NCBI RefSeq assembly: GCF_001280505.1
Contig: NZ_LBIO01000037.1
Span: 186,001 to 250,000 of the forward strand
Source of the DNA: Mangrovimonas sp. TPBH4
Lineage (GTDB): Bacteria; Bacteroidota; Bacteroidia; Flavobacteriales; Flavobacteriaceae
Length of the DNA: 64,000 nt
Direction: 5' to 3'
In this document: one piece after another, positions 9,297-18,362 of the stretch
Layout of the letters: every line of letters begins with the position of its first letter
Numbering within the stretch: position 1 is the stretch's first letter
Position numbers and translations under genes: made by a program
The notes under the pieces: model-generated
Told to the model about the DNA's origin: nothing
Database searches by the model: none
Seen by the model: only the letters and a program-made list of their open reading frames with translations

Positions 9297-10154
9297 ATGT
9301 CTTGGTTTAAAAGAAAAACAAAAGGGATTACTACCACTACCGAAGAAAAAAAGGACACTCCTAAAGGTCTTTGGTACAAATCCCCTACGGGTAAAATTGT
9401 AGACACGGAAGAATTGGAAAAGAATTTTTATGTGAGTCCAGAAGACGATTATCACGTAAGAATTGGAAGTAAGGAGTATTTCGAAATTTTATTCGACGAC
9501 AATAAGTTTGAAGAACTGGATGTCAACCTAACTTCTAAAGATCCCTTAAAATTTGAAGACACCAAAAAATACCCAGACCGCTTAAAGTCTGCCCAAGAGA
9601 AAACCAAATTAAAAGATGCTGTAAGAACAGCCGTTGGTAAATCGAAAGGGAAAGACTTGGTGGTTGCCTGTATGGACTTTGCTTTTATAGGAGGGTCTAT
9701 GGGAAGTGTAGTTGGAGAAAAAATTGCTCGTGCAGCCGATTATTCCCTAAAGAACAATGTGCCTTTTATGATTATTTCCAAATCTGGAGGTGCCCGTATG
9801 ATGGAAGCGGCGTTGTCATTAATGCAATTGGCTAAAACGTCCGTTAAGCTAGCACAATTGGCCGAAGCTAAAATCCCTTACATTTCTCTTTGTACCGATC
9901 CTACTACAGGTGGTACCACGGCATCATTCGCCATGTTGGGAGACATCAACATTGCGGAGCCAGGAGCCTTGATTGGTTTTGCTGGTCCTAGGATTGTAAG
10001 AGACACCACAGGACAGGAATTGCCTGAAGGATTCCAAACTTCAGAGTTCTTGTTGGAACACGGTTTCTTGGATTTTATTTCGCATAGAAAGAATCTTAAA
10101 AACAAAGTCAACCAATACATTGACTTAATCACAAATCAGCCCTTAAGGGCATAA
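9297..10154 (+). CDS. accD: Acetyl-CoA carboxylase carboxyltransferase subunit beta, zinc-ribbon cysteines absent (left-arm copy)
   Basis: AccD is the beta subunit of the carboxyltransferase that makes malonyl-CoA for fatty-acid synthesis. The crotonase-fold core is clear: [17 protein letters not shown] near 128-144, [17 protein letters not shown] near 159-175, [16 protein letters not shown] near 200-215 and the [10 protein letters not shown] segment near 221-230. In the E. coli enzyme an N-terminal CxxC...CxxC zinc ribbon precedes this core. Here the aligned region ([19 protein letters not shown], then [14 protein letters not shown]) has the same spacing but no cysteine at any of the four positions. 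The length of 285 aa is normal. A strong palindromic terminator follows the stop. Confidence 0.96.
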   Translation: MSWFKRKTKGITTTTEEKKDTPKGLWYKSPTGKIVDTEELEKNFYVSPEDDYHVRIGSKEYFEILFDDNKFEELDVNLTSKDPLKFEDTKKYPDRLKSAQEKTKLKDAVRTAVGKSKGKDLVVACMDFAFIGGSMGSVVGEKIARAADYSLKNNVPFMIISKSGGARMMEAALSLMQLAKTSVKLAQLAEAKIPYISLCTDPTTGGTTASFAMLGDINIAEPGALIGFAGPRIVRDTTGQELPEGFQTSEFLLEHGFLDFISHRKNLKNKVNQYIDLITNQPLRA

Positions 10155-10155
10155 T

Positions 10156-10187
10156 AAAAAAAGCGACCTGATCAGGTCGCTTTTTTT
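10156..10187. terminator. Bidirectional-looking terminator after accD
   Basis: A seven-A tract, an 18-nt fully self-complementary stem (arms GCGACCTGA/TCAGGTCGC) and a seven-T tract. It shows that loop-free palindromic terminators occur naturally here, which matters for the fold point at 23440. The mirror copy is at 36694-36725. Confidence 0.85.
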
Positions 10188-10318
10188 ATTTCTATTCTCT
10201 TCTGCCTTTTAACCTCTTCAATCTAATGTTAATTTTTTTTAACTGAACAGCTTGGTAATATTTCTTGTGAAAAATATCCTAATTGGTAACTTGCCGTGCA
10301 ATTAACCAAATTTTTAGC

Positions 10319-12832
10319 ATGAAATATATCTATTCCCTAAAAAGCCAACTACTTTTTAGCCTACTGTTTTTGACATTCTTCATGGGAATGTCCCAATCCA
10401 ATCAATACCTACACTTTGACGGTGTCGATGATTATGCATCTTTACCTAATGGCGCACAGTTTATCAATGGCAGTAACACCATTACCATGGCAGGATGGTT
10501 CTATACAGATGAACTAGGATATGCTCAAGGTATGATGGGCATTAGAGGTGGCGGAACTGGAGATGGCGAAATGTATGTCAACCAAAAACCTAATGGAGGT
10601 CTTGAATGCCGATTGGTGACAACAGCAGGGTTTCATAATATTACGCTTCCTGAGGGCACTATCGTAGCAGGGCAATGGCAACATGTTACCTGGGTATATA
10701 ACCAAACCTCCCTTGAACTATTTATCGATGGGGTTTCTATAGCAACCACACCTGCATCCGGTATCTTTTCATCGACAGACAGACCTTTTACAATAGGGAA
10801 ATCTATTCTTGCAAGCTACAACTTTGTATTTCCGGGAAGAGCCGATGAAGTATCCCTTTGGAACAAAGCCTTGACACAAGCAGAAATTCAGGACATGATT
10901 GCCAATGAATTGACTGGCGATGAAGCCAATCTTCAAGTTTATTACAAATTCAATCAAGGGACTCCAGGCGGAAACAACACCAGTATCACACAATTGATGG
11001 ACATTAGCGGAGAAGAAAATAAAAATGCTACTTTAAACAATTTTGCGCTAGATGGAGAAACCTCCAATTTCAATGGCGAATTGGAAGCTACTTTTCAAGC
11101 TATCAATTTCCCCCAAATTCCTTCTAAGTTAATTACTGACGCTCCATTTCAACTTGAAGCAACGGTGAATTCCAATCTTCCTATTACTTATGAAATAATT
11201 TCAGGCCCAGCAAGCATCAGTGAAGATATACTAACTCTAGACGGTGTTGCCGGAGAGGTTACCGTTAAGGCTAGTCAGCCTGGAAATGACATCTACGAGC
11301 CAGCAGAAGACATCCTGATAACCTTTTCTGTTTTAGATCCAGATGCTGTTTTAGCTGAAGCTGAAATATTACACCCTTTACAAGGAGACGCTTATACATC
11401 AAGCTTAATGCCAATTAAAATTGCCTTTAGAGCAGACATACCGTATACTGAACTATTTTCAATTGCATCAATTACCGCAACCGTTGACGGTGAAGAAGTA
11501 ACTTTGACAAGCTACGGTAACGGTTATTATTCTGCCTGGTGGACACCAAGTTCTTTTGGAAACCATGACCTGGAAATTACTTCAACCAACAATTTTGGTG
11601 CTGAAGGAACCCATTCAAGTACTTTTAACTTGACTTCAACAACACCTACGCAAACATTGAATGCAACAGAAGATGTTTGGGTATATGGAGATGTTCCTTC
11701 AGTAACCGTTGAAACAGACTTACCTAGTTATGTTGGTGCATATAATGAAATAACTGGAACCCTTTTTATAGACTGTCCAGATGGAGGTTGCGACCCTTGG
11801 GATAGAATTTCTTCCATTGAAGCATTGGGTAAAGATGGGCAATGGTATGAAATCATTCGTTATTTAACCCCTTATGGTGTAAGTTGCCAACACGAAATAG
11901 ACCTTACGGATTTTATGTCCTTACTAAGTGGAAGAACCAAATTCAGAGTAAATCTTGGCACCACAGGTAATGGGTTCCTATATACGCTACAATTGAGTTA
12001 TACTCCAGGGACCCCAGAAAACCCTTATAGTCAAATTCAAAAATTATGGAACGGTACTTACCAATTTGGAGACTTGGCCAACTTACAACCTACAGAAGAT
12101 TTCACAAAATCCTTCCCAGAGAACACACAATCTGCCAAAATTAAATTGGTTTCTACTGGTCATGGTTGGGGAAGTACTAACACAGGAAATGCCGCAGAAT
12201 TTAAACAAAACACTCACCATATTTGGGTAGATGATGAGCAAACCTTTACACAATTGAATTGGGTAGATTGTGATCCCAACCCAGATAACTGTAGTCCACA
12301 GGCTGGAACTTGGTATTACAATAGAGCTGGATGGTGCCCTGGAAGCATTGCCCAATTTTTTGATTATGATATGACACCGTATATCAATAATAGCTCTGTA
12401 GACCTTGACTATGTTTTTGATGAAAGTTATACTGACTATTGCCACCCTAACAACCCAGATTGTATTACAGGTGAAACTTGCTCCGACTGTAACGATGGAT
12501 TCAACCCACACCTAAAAGTGAATTCATTCTTGATTTCCTTTGGAAATGTACCAATCAACAATTCATTAAGTATAAACGACCATTCTCTATCGCATAATAT
12601 GCAGTTATACCCAAACCCTTCCGCCGGAACCTTCTTTGTGGAGTTTGCAAACAATACACAGGTGGATAACATTGAAGTTTTTGACGTTACCGGAAGATCT
12701 ATTCTTCAAACATCTGTTAGCAATGTAACTACTCTAAAGCAAATCCACCTTGATGGAAAAGCAGGTATTTATTTGGTGAGCCTAAAAAATGGCAGCGATG
12801 TACTGGATACCAAACGATTAATTATAGAATAA
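10319..12832 (+). CDS. Secreted LamG and PNGase F-like protein with T9SS sorting domain (left-arm copy)
   Basis: The 837-aa protein begins at the ATG at 10319, which gives a clean signal peptide ending near MGMSQS; an upstream in-frame ATG at 10283 would add 12 residues before it. A LamG/concanavalin-like domain spans about 30-205 (YLHFDGVDDYASLP...), followed by Ig-like segments. The region at about 455-740 resembles peptide-N-glycosidase F: CDPWDRISSIEA, GHGWGSTNTGNAAEF, then GTWYYNRAGWCPGS, with several paired cysteines. The last 80 residues are a type A T9SS sorting domain (MQLYPNPSAGTFFVEF to KRLIIE). It is probably a cell-surface or secreted glycan-acting enzyme; deglycosylase activity is inference from similarity. 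Confidence 0.85.
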   Translation: MKYIYSLKSQLLFSLLFLTFFMGMSQSNQYLHFDGVDDYASLPNGAQFINGSNTITMAGWFYTDELGYAQGMMGIRGGGTGDGEMYVNQKPNGGLECRLVTTAGFHNITLPEGTIVAGQWQHVTWVYNQTSLELFIDGVSIATTPASGIFSSTDRPFTIGKSILASYNFVFPGRADEVSLWNKALTQAEIQDMIANELTGDEANLQVYYKFNQGTPGGNNTSITQLMDISGEENKNATLNNFALDGETSNFNGELEATFQAINFPQIPSKLITDAPFQLEATVNSNLPITYEIISGPASISEDILTLDGVAGEVTVKASQPGNDIYEPAEDILITFSVLDPDAVLAEAEILHPLQGDAYTSSLMPIKIAFRADIPYTELFSIASITATVDGEEVTLTSYGNGYYSAWWTPSSFGNHDLEITSTNNFGAEGTHSSTFNLTSTTPTQTLNATEDVWVYGDVPSVTVETDLPSYVGAYNEITGTLFIDCPDGGCDPWDRISSIEALGKDGQWYEIIRYLTPYGVSCQHEIDLTDFMSLLSGRTKFRVNLGTTGNGFLYTLQLSYTPGTPENPYSQIQKLWNGTYQFGDLANLQPTEDFTKSFPENTQSAKIKLVSTGHGWGSTNTGNAAEFKQNTHHIWVDDEQTFTQLNWVDCDPNPDNCSPQAGTWYYNRAGWCPGSIAQFFDYDMTPYINNSSVDLDYVFDESYTDYCHPNNPDCITGETCSDCNDGFNPHLKVNSFLISFGNVPINNSLSINDHSLSHNMQLYPNPSAGTFFVEFANNTQVDNIEVFDVTGRSILQTSVSNVTTLKQIHLDGKAGIYLVSLKNGSDVLDTKRLIIE

Positions 12833-12934
12833 TTTCATAAACGGTTAAAATGATGATTGGATATTTTTGGCAGCAACAAAATTTATTGAAATATCATTTT
12901 TCCACTCATTATCTTATAAATGATTTAAAATTAC

Positions 12935-12942
12935 TATATTTG
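12935..12942 (+). promoter_or_regulatory. Candidate -7 promoter element of rpsO
   Basis: TATATTTG matches TAnnTTTG and ends 54 bp before the rpsO ATG. No clear -33 TTG was seen at normal spacing. The mirror copy is at 33939-33946 (-). Confidence 0.5.
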
Positions 12943-12996
12943 CCGCTTGAAAGAAACCCTTTCATAGTACATAAAAATCATTAAAACAATATTGGA

Positions 12997-13266
12997 ATGT
13001 ATTTAAGTAAAGAAAAGAAAGAAGAAATCTTCGAAAAGTACGGAACTGGAAAAAATGACACAGGGAGTGCTGAGGGGCAAATTGCATTGTTCACCTACAG
13101 AATTAACCACTTAACAGAACACTTAAAAAAGAATCGTAAAGATTTTAACACAGAGCGTTCTTTGGTAAAATTGGTAGGTAAGCGTCGTTCTTTGCTAGAT
13201 TATTTGACTAAGAAAGATATCTTAAGATACCGTGCTATCGTAAAAGAATTAGGATTAAGAAAATAA
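12997..13266 (+). CDS. rpsO: 30S ribosomal protein S15 (left-arm copy)
   Basis: S15 binds the central domain of 16S rRNA and nucleates the 30S platform. The 89-aa protein is full length and carries the signature GSAEGQIALFTYRINHLTEHLKKN-type region near 22-45 and the LVGKRRSLLDYL helix near 58-69. A terminator follows the stop at once, and pnp comes next. The rpsO-pnp pairing is ancient and is also found in Proteobacteria. Confidence 0.98.
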   Translation: MYLSKEKKEEIFEKYGTGKNDTGSAEGQIALFTYRINHLTEHLKKNRKDFNTERSLVKLVGKRRSLLDYLTKKDILRYRAIVKELGLRK

Positions 13267-13270
13267 TTGT

Positions 13271-13298
13271 AAAAAGAGGCTTTATGCCTCTTTTTTTT
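13271..13298 (+). terminator. Terminator of rpsO
   Basis: A five-base-pair stem GAGGC/GCCTC with loop TTTAT is followed by eight T. It separates rpsO from pnp. The mirror copy is at 33583-33610 (-). Confidence 0.8.
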
Positions 13299-13360
13299 AT
13301 TTATATATTAGCTCAAGCGAAAGAGTTAAAAATTCGCATAAGAAGCTCATAATAGTTTTT

Positions 13361-13401
13361 CATTGGTCATCACAACAACTACAACAACACAACGACCATT
13401 G
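13361..13401 (+). promoter_or_regulatory. Possible hairpin with G-free loop in the pnp leader
   Basis: CATTGGTC at 13361-13368 can pair with GACCATTG at 13394-13401 (seven of eight pairs). The 25-nt loop between them contains no G and is made of CAA/ACA units. It lies just upstream of pnp, whose leader is the site of autogenous control in E. coli. A regulatory role here is only inferred. The mirror copy is at 33480-33520 (-). Confidence 0.3.
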
Positions 13402-13422
13402 TTTAATTAGAATAAAATATTT

Positions 13423-15666
13423 ATGATTCCACAAGTTTTTAGAGAGGTCATCGACCTTGGAGATGGAAGAGAAATCTCTATCGAAACCGGAAAATTGGCA
13501 AAACAAGCCCATGGTTCGGTCGTTGTTCAATCAGGAAAATGCATGCTATTATGTACTGTTGTTTCCAATTACCAACAAAGTGATGTAGACTTTTTACCGC
13601 TTACGGTAGATTACCGCGAAAAATTCGCAGCCGCAGGACGTTACCCAGGTGGGTTCTTCAAAAGAGAAGCAAGACCAAGTGACGGTGAAGTTTTGACCAT
13701 GCGTTTGGTGGACCGTGTATTGCGTCCACTATTCCCAAAAGATTACCATGCCGAAACCCAAGTAATGATTCAGTTAATGTCTCATGACGAAGAGGTAATG
13801 CCAGATGCCATGGCTGGTTTGGCTGCATCTGCTGCCATTCAATTGTCAGACATCCCATTTGAAACTGCAATTTCAGAAGTACGCGTAGGACGTGTTGACG
13901 GACAATTGATCATCAACCCTAGCTTATCGCAATTGGAAGCTTCAGATATCGATATGGTGATTGGTGCTTCTGCTGATTCCGTAATGATGGTTGAAGGTGA
14001 AATGAGTGAAATTTCTGAAGAAGAAATGGTGGAGGCTATCGAGTTTGCACATGCTGCTATAAAAGTTCAGTGTGAGGCTCAATTAAAATTAGCTGAGGCT
14101 TTTGGTAAGAAAGAAACTCGTGAATATGATCCGGAAAGAGAAGATGAAGAATTGGCTAAGAAAATTCACGATATGGCTTACGACAAAGTTTATGCCGTAG
14201 CCAAAGCAGGTTCTTCAAAACACGAAAGAGGCGCTGCTTTTGCCGAAATCAAGGAAGAAATTTTAGCAACGTTCACAGAGGAAGAATTAGAAGATATAGG
14301 AGGATTGGTTTCAAAATATTACAGCAAAGCTGAAAAAGCTGCCGTAAGAGACTTGACCTTAAACGAAGGATTGCGTTTGGATGGACGTAAAACTACAGAC
14401 ATCCGTCCAATTTGGTGCGAAGTAGATTATTTACCATCTACACATGGTTCTTCCATATTCACACGTGGGGAAACTCAAGCCTTGGCTACTGTTACTTTGG
14501 GAACTTCAAGAGAAGCGAACATGATTGACATGCCGTCTTTTGAAGGTGAAGAGCGCTTCTATTTACACTACAACTTCCCTCCTTTCTCAACTGGAGAGGC
14601 TCGCCCAATTAGAGGAACGTCTCGTCGTGAGGTAGGACACGGAAACTTGGCACAACGTGCCCTTAAGCGTATGGTTCCTGAGGATTGCCCTTATACTGTA
14701 CGTGTAGTTTCTGAAGTATTGGAAAGTAACGGATCGTCTTCCATGGCAACTGTATGTGCCGGAACAATGGCCTTAATGGATGCAGGTGTGCAATTGATCA
14801 AGCCTGTTTCTGGTATTGCAATGGGATTGATTTCTGATGCTGAAACTGGAAACTACGCTGTTTTATCTGATATTTTAGGTGACGAAGATCACTTAGGAGA
14901 TATGGACTTTAAGGTAACCGGTACTGCCGATGGTATTACCGCTTGCCAAATGGACATTAAAGTAAAAGGATTGTCTTACGAGATTTTGGTGAAAGCCTTA
15001 AAACAAGCTCGTGATGGCCGTTTACATATCCTTGGAAAACTTACAGATACTATCACTGCTCCAAATGCAGATGTGAAACCTCATGCTCCTAAAATGTTGA
15101 CAAGAGTAATTCCTAACGAATTTATTGGCGCATTGATTGGACCTGGAGGAAAAGTAATTCAAGAACTTCAGAAAGAAACCAAAACAACAATCGTTATCAA
15201 CGAAGATCCTGTTACCGAAGAAGGTATTGTGGAAATCCTTGGTACAGATCAAGAAGGTATTGACAAAGTATTGGCTAAAATCGACGCCTTGATGTTTAAA
15301 CCTCAAGTAGGCAGTGTTTACGAAGTAAAAGTAATCAAGATGTTGGATTTTGGTGCCGTAGTAGAATATACCGAGGCCCCTGGAAACGAAGTCTTGCTAC
15401 ACGTAAGCGAATTGGCTTGGGAGCGCACTGAAAATGTGAGCGACGTTGTGAAAATGGGAGATGTCTTTGATGTGAAATACTTCGGTATCGACCCAAGAAC
15501 CAAAAAGGAAAAAGTATCTCGCAAAGCCATCTTGCCAAAACCAGAAGGGTTTAAAGAAAGACCTCCAAGAGACAATAAAGGATCTCGCGACAACCGTGGA
15601 CGCGACAATCGCAACCGTGACAATCGTCGTGATGACAGAAAACCAAGAGAAGACAAGAGAGACTAA
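13423..15666 (+). CDS. pnp: Polyribonucleotide nucleotidyltransferase (PNPase) (left-arm copy)
   Basis: This is the phosphorolytic 3'-to-5' exoribonuclease of the RNA degradation machinery. The 747 residues show two RNase PH domains (about 10-145 and 320-545), joined by the helical PNPase domain, with [19 protein letters not shown] in the first and the [20 protein letters not shown] substrate region in the second. A KH domain with GPGG at about 573-576 and an S1 domain from about 629 ([18 protein letters not shown]) follow. A tail of about 45 residues is built from RDN-type basic/acidic units ([15 protein letters not shown]). Such a tail is variable in the family and may help RNA or partner binding. 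Confidence 0.97.
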   Translation: MIPQVFREVIDLGDGREISIETGKLAKQAHGSVVVQSGKCMLLCTVVSNYQQSDVDFLPLTVDYREKFAAAGRYPGGFFKREARPSDGEVLTMRLVDRVLRPLFPKDYHAETQVMIQLMSHDEEVMPDAMAGLAASAAIQLSDIPFETAISEVRVGRVDGQLIINPSLSQLEASDIDMVIGASADSVMMVEGEMSEISEEEMVEAIEFAHAAIKVQCEAQLKLAEAFGKKETREYDPEREDEELAKKIHDMAYDKVYAVAKAGSSKHERGAAFAEIKEEILATFTEEELEDIGGLVSKYYSKAEKAAVRDLTLNEGLRLDGRKTTDIRPIWCEVDYLPSTHGSSIFTRGETQALATVTLGTSREANMIDMPSFEGEERFYLHYNFPPFSTGEARPIRGTSRREVGHGNLAQRALKRMVPEDCPYTVRVVSEVLESNGSSSMATVCAGTMALMDAGVQLIKPVSGIAMGLISDAETGNYAVLSDILGDEDHLGDMDFKVTGTADGITACQMDIKVKGLSYEILVKALKQARDGRLHILGKLTDTITAPNADVKPHAPKMLTRVIPNEFIGALIGPGGKVIQELQKETKTTIVINEDPVTEEGIVEILGTDQEGIDKVLAKIDALMFKPQVGSVYEVKVIKMLDFGAVVEYTEAPGNEVLLHVSELAWERTENVSDVVKMGDVFDVKYFGIDPRTKKEKVSRKAILPKPEGFKERPPRDNKGSRDNRGRDNRNRDNRRDDRKPREDKRD

Positions 15667-15688
15667 TCATCTTCTTTCTTTATATCAT

Positions 15689-15722
15689 AAAACCTCAAAT
15701 AACTATTTATTTGAGGTTTTTT
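15689..15722 (+). terminator. Terminator of pnp
   Basis: A ten-bp stem AACCTCAAAT/ATTTGAGGTT with an eight-base loop is followed by a T run. The mirror copy is at 31159-31192 (-). Confidence 0.8.
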
Positions 15723-15841
15723 CTTTATTAACATTCGCTTTCCTACGGTTTTAAAACTTTTATCTTAAAATAAACTAAAAAAACATCTAAACCACATCCA
15801 TCGCCGTACATCTAGTATCTAAAAACCTATGTATTAACAAA

Positions 15842-17230
15842 ATGATAGAACGACAGATGGAGACAATTAAACTCACCCTTCACAAATTAAAGACCAACAG
15901 CGAAAATTCAAATAATAGACTAACCTTAATAAGTACCTTTATACTCATCCTTATCGGACTGTACTTTTTCTCAGTATTCCATTCCGATTTTGAACAATTT
16001 AACGAAGCCGGAAGGCGCAGCATGATAGGAGCTACGTTTCTTACTATCGCTTCTGTGCTATTTGCCTTTAAAATTTTCTATTTTCTTTTTATTGCCTACA
16101 AATATTTCAAATATAAACCAGTTGCTTCTGTAAGTGATGAAGAGCTTCCAACCTGTACCGTTATAGTTCCTGCCTACAATGAAAGTAAACATGTGTGGGA
16201 TACTTTGATAAGTTTGGCCGATAGTGATTATCCAGAAGAAAAACTACAGATTCTAGCCATAGACGACGGAAGTTTGGATGACACTTGGGACTGGATGGTA
16301 GATGCAAAAAAGAGATTGGGAGATCGTTTGGACATATTCAAACAGCCAAAAAACCAAGGAAAACGTCACGCCTTGTACCGTGGTTTCAATATAGGAACAG
16401 GAGACATATTTGTAACCGTAGACAGTGATTCTGTAGTAGAGCCAGACACACTTAGAAACTTGGTAAGCCCATTTGTACACAATGAAGATTGCGGGGCTGT
16501 TGCAGGAAACATACGTGTTTTGAACAATAAAAAGGAAATGCTCCCGAAAATGTTGGACGTAAGTTTTGTAATGAGTTTTGAATTTGTTCGATCGGCAGAA
16601 AGCACTTTAAATTCCGTGTTATGTACTCCAGGTGCCTTGGCAGCATACAGAAGTACGGCTGTTCATGCATGTTTGCCAGAATGGATCAACCAAACCTTTA
16701 TGGGGCAACCATCGGATATTGGTGAGGACCGCGCCATGACCAATATGATTTTAAAACAAGGCAAACATGTTTTGTTCCAAAGAAATGCAGTGGCCTACAC
16801 CAACGTGCCAGAACAATACAAAGGGCTTTACAAAATGTTTATCAGATGGGGACGTAGTAATGTGAGAGAAAACATAGCAATGGCTAAATATGTATTTACC
16901 AACTTCAAGAAAGGTAATAAATTTGGTAGTCGATTGCTATTTCTTAGTCAATCCACAAGAATCTTGATGAGTTTTCCATTTGCTTTGTTCATGCTGATAT
17001 TTGTATTGACCCATCCATTACTATTCCTAGGGTCTACACTTTTAAGCATTTTAGTAACCTCTACATTTTCGGTGATATTTTATTCCTCCAAATATGAAAC
17101 AAAAGAAGCCATTTGGGCCTATACCTATAGCATCTTTTACACCTTTGGATTGTTCTGGATTACCCCTTATGCCCTAGCAACCGCCAGTAGAAGAGGCTGG
17201 TTAACCCGAGGATTGGCTGAAAAACGATAA
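15842..17230 (+). CDS. Membrane glycosyltransferase family 2, hyaluronan-synthase-like (left-arm copy)
   Basis: A processive-type GT-A glycosyltransferase. In 462 aa it has two N-terminal membrane segments (about 25-42 and 60-88), the catalytic core with AIDDGSLDDTW near 139-149, TVDSDSVVEPD near 192-202 and GEDRAM near 296-301, the (Q/R)xxRW-equivalent MFIRWGRSNVRE near 333-344, and three or four C-terminal membrane helices. This layout is that of NodC/HAS/chitin-synthase-like enzymes that polymerise and export a sugar chain. No partner polysaccharide genes lie nearby, so the product is unknown. An in-frame second ATG at 15857 is an alternative start. Confidence 0.87.
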   Translation: MIERQMETIKLTLHKLKTNSENSNNRLTLISTFILILIGLYFFSVFHSDFEQFNEAGRRSMIGATFLTIASVLFAFKIFYFLFIAYKYFKYKPVASVSDEELPTCTVIVPAYNESKHVWDTLISLADSDYPEEKLQILAIDDGSLDDTWDWMVDAKKRLGDRLDIFKQPKNQGKRHALYRGFNIGTGDIFVTVDSDSVVEPDTLRNLVSPFVHNEDCGAVAGNIRVLNNKKEMLPKMLDVSFVMSFEFVRSAESTLNSVLCTPGALAAYRSTAVHACLPEWINQTFMGQPSDIGEDRAMTNMILKQGKHVLFQRNAVAYTNVPEQYKGLYKMFIRWGRSNVRENIAMAKYVFTNFKKGNKFGSRLLFLSQSTRILMSFPFALFMLIFVLTHPLLFLGSTLLSILVTSTFSVIFYSSKYETKEAIWAYTYSIFYTFGLFWITPYALATASRRGWLTRGLAEKR

Positions 17231-17554
17231 GATTATGACATAAGGCAACTTTCGTAAAATTGAAAAAGAAAAATGCCAATATAGAAAAGCCCCGCAAAAC
17301 AATGCGGGGCTTTTCTTTTTAAATCGAAGCGTTGAACTGCCAAATTCAGACAGTATGTCATAAAACTGAAATAATTTCACCTTGGTTAAATTTAAAATTT
17401 TATAACATTTTCCCTCAAACCTTCACAATACTTCAAACATATACTGCATAATTATCAAATTCACGATTTTTTAAATCCATTATTTTTTTTGGCACTTCCG
17501 CATGGTCCTTGTGGCTAATTAACCAAACAATATTGATAATCAATAACAAAACAA
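17231..17554. other. Intergenic region between the GT2 gene and proC (mirror 29327-29650)
   Basis: These 324 bp hold the GT2 terminator and then AT-rich DNA leading to proC. A TA followed by a long T run ending in GG around 17481-17492 is the nearest thing to a -7 element but does not match the consensus spacing. No ORF or RNA gene is evident. Confidence 0.6.
17283..17320 (+). terminator. Terminator of the GT2 gene
   Basis: A strong GC-rich stem AAAAGCCCCGCA/TGCGGGGCTTTT with a short loop, then T-rich sequence. The mirror copy is at 29561-29598 (-). Confidence 0.88.
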
Positions 17555-18361
17555 ATGAAAGTATTAGTAATTGGAGCAGGAAACATGGGTTTAACGTATT
17601 CCGAAGGAATGGCGACCTCGCCTTTATTGGGAAAACATAAGCTTAACATCTATGACACTGACCCAAAAAAAATTACAACATTACAGAAAGATCCAAAATT
17701 TAAGGTGTATGACAATCTGGAAGATTGCTTACCCCACGCAGACCTGGTTTTTATAGCCGTTAAGCCATATCACAGTGAAGGGCTTTTTGAGCAAATGAAA
17801 CCAATGATCAATGACAGCCAAATATTTGTATCCCTAATGGCTGGGGTTACCATTGACTTCATCAAAGAACATCTTGGGATATCAAAAGTAGTGAGGACCA
17901 TGCCGAACCTGCCTGCCAAAGTAGGCAAAGGGGTTACCTCATACACAGAGTCTGAAACCGTTTCAAAAGTAGAATTGATTCTAGTAAGAAACCTTTTGGA
18001 CACCACTGGCACCTCCATCCATGTAGATACAGAAAAGTATATAGATGCCTCAACAGGTATTTCCGGAAGCGGTCCCGCTTACGTTTTTTACTTCATGCAG
18101 TCCATGCTGGAGGCCGCCCAAAAAATGGGATTTTCAGACTACGACTCCAAAGTTTTGGTAAGCAACACCTTTGAAGGGGCCATTGAACTTTTCAACCAGT
18201 CCAATCTCTCTCCAGAAGGATGGATAGACCGGGTAGCTTCCAAAGGAGGCACAACTCAGGCAGCCATCGATTCCATGGAAGACAACAATGTAAAACAGTT
18301 AATTCAAGAGGCTGCATATGCCGCTTTTAACCGAGCTATTGAATTAGGAAAAGATCATTAA
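17555..18361 (+). CDS. proC: Pyrroline-5-carboxylate reductase (left-arm copy)
   Basis: The last step of proline synthesis: NAD(P)H-dependent reduction of P5C. The 268-aa protein starts with the dinucleotide-binding VIGAGNMG at 4-11 and has the AVKPYH motif near 68-73, VVRTMPNLPAKVGKG near 112-126 and the ProC signature region SGSGPAYVFYFM near 169-180 with SKGGTTQAAIDSM near 227-239. proB starts one base after its stop and proA follows, so the whole proline pathway from glutamate is in one operon with the last enzyme first. Confidence 0.97.
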   Translation: MKVLVIGAGNMGLTYSEGMATSPLLGKHKLNIYDTDPKKITTLQKDPKFKVYDNLEDCLPHADLVFIAVKPYHSEGLFEQMKPMINDSQIFVSLMAGVTIDFIKEHLGISKVVRTMPNLPAKVGKGVTSYTESETVSKVELILVRNLLDTTGTSIHVDTEKYIDASTGISGSGPAYVFYFMQSMLEAAQKMGFSDYDSKVLVSNTFEGAIELFNQSNLSPEGWIDRVASKGGTTQAAIDSMEDNNVKQLIQEAAYAAFNRAIELGKDH

Positions 18362-18362
18362 T

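Noticed and set aside
12083-12511. A 142-aa minus-strand frame inside the PNGase F-like gene
   Set aside because: It lies wholly inside a clear gene in the opposite direction and has no recognisable domain; the mirror at 34370-34798 is equally a shadow.
13371-13393. The CAA/ACA run before pnp as a CRISPR or microsatellite array
   Set aside because: It is a single 25-nt imperfect tract with no repeat-spacer structure.
15569-15660. The repeats at the 3' end of pnp as a DNA repeat element
   Set aside because: They are codon-level RDN repeats of the protein tail within the reading frame, ending with the normal stop.
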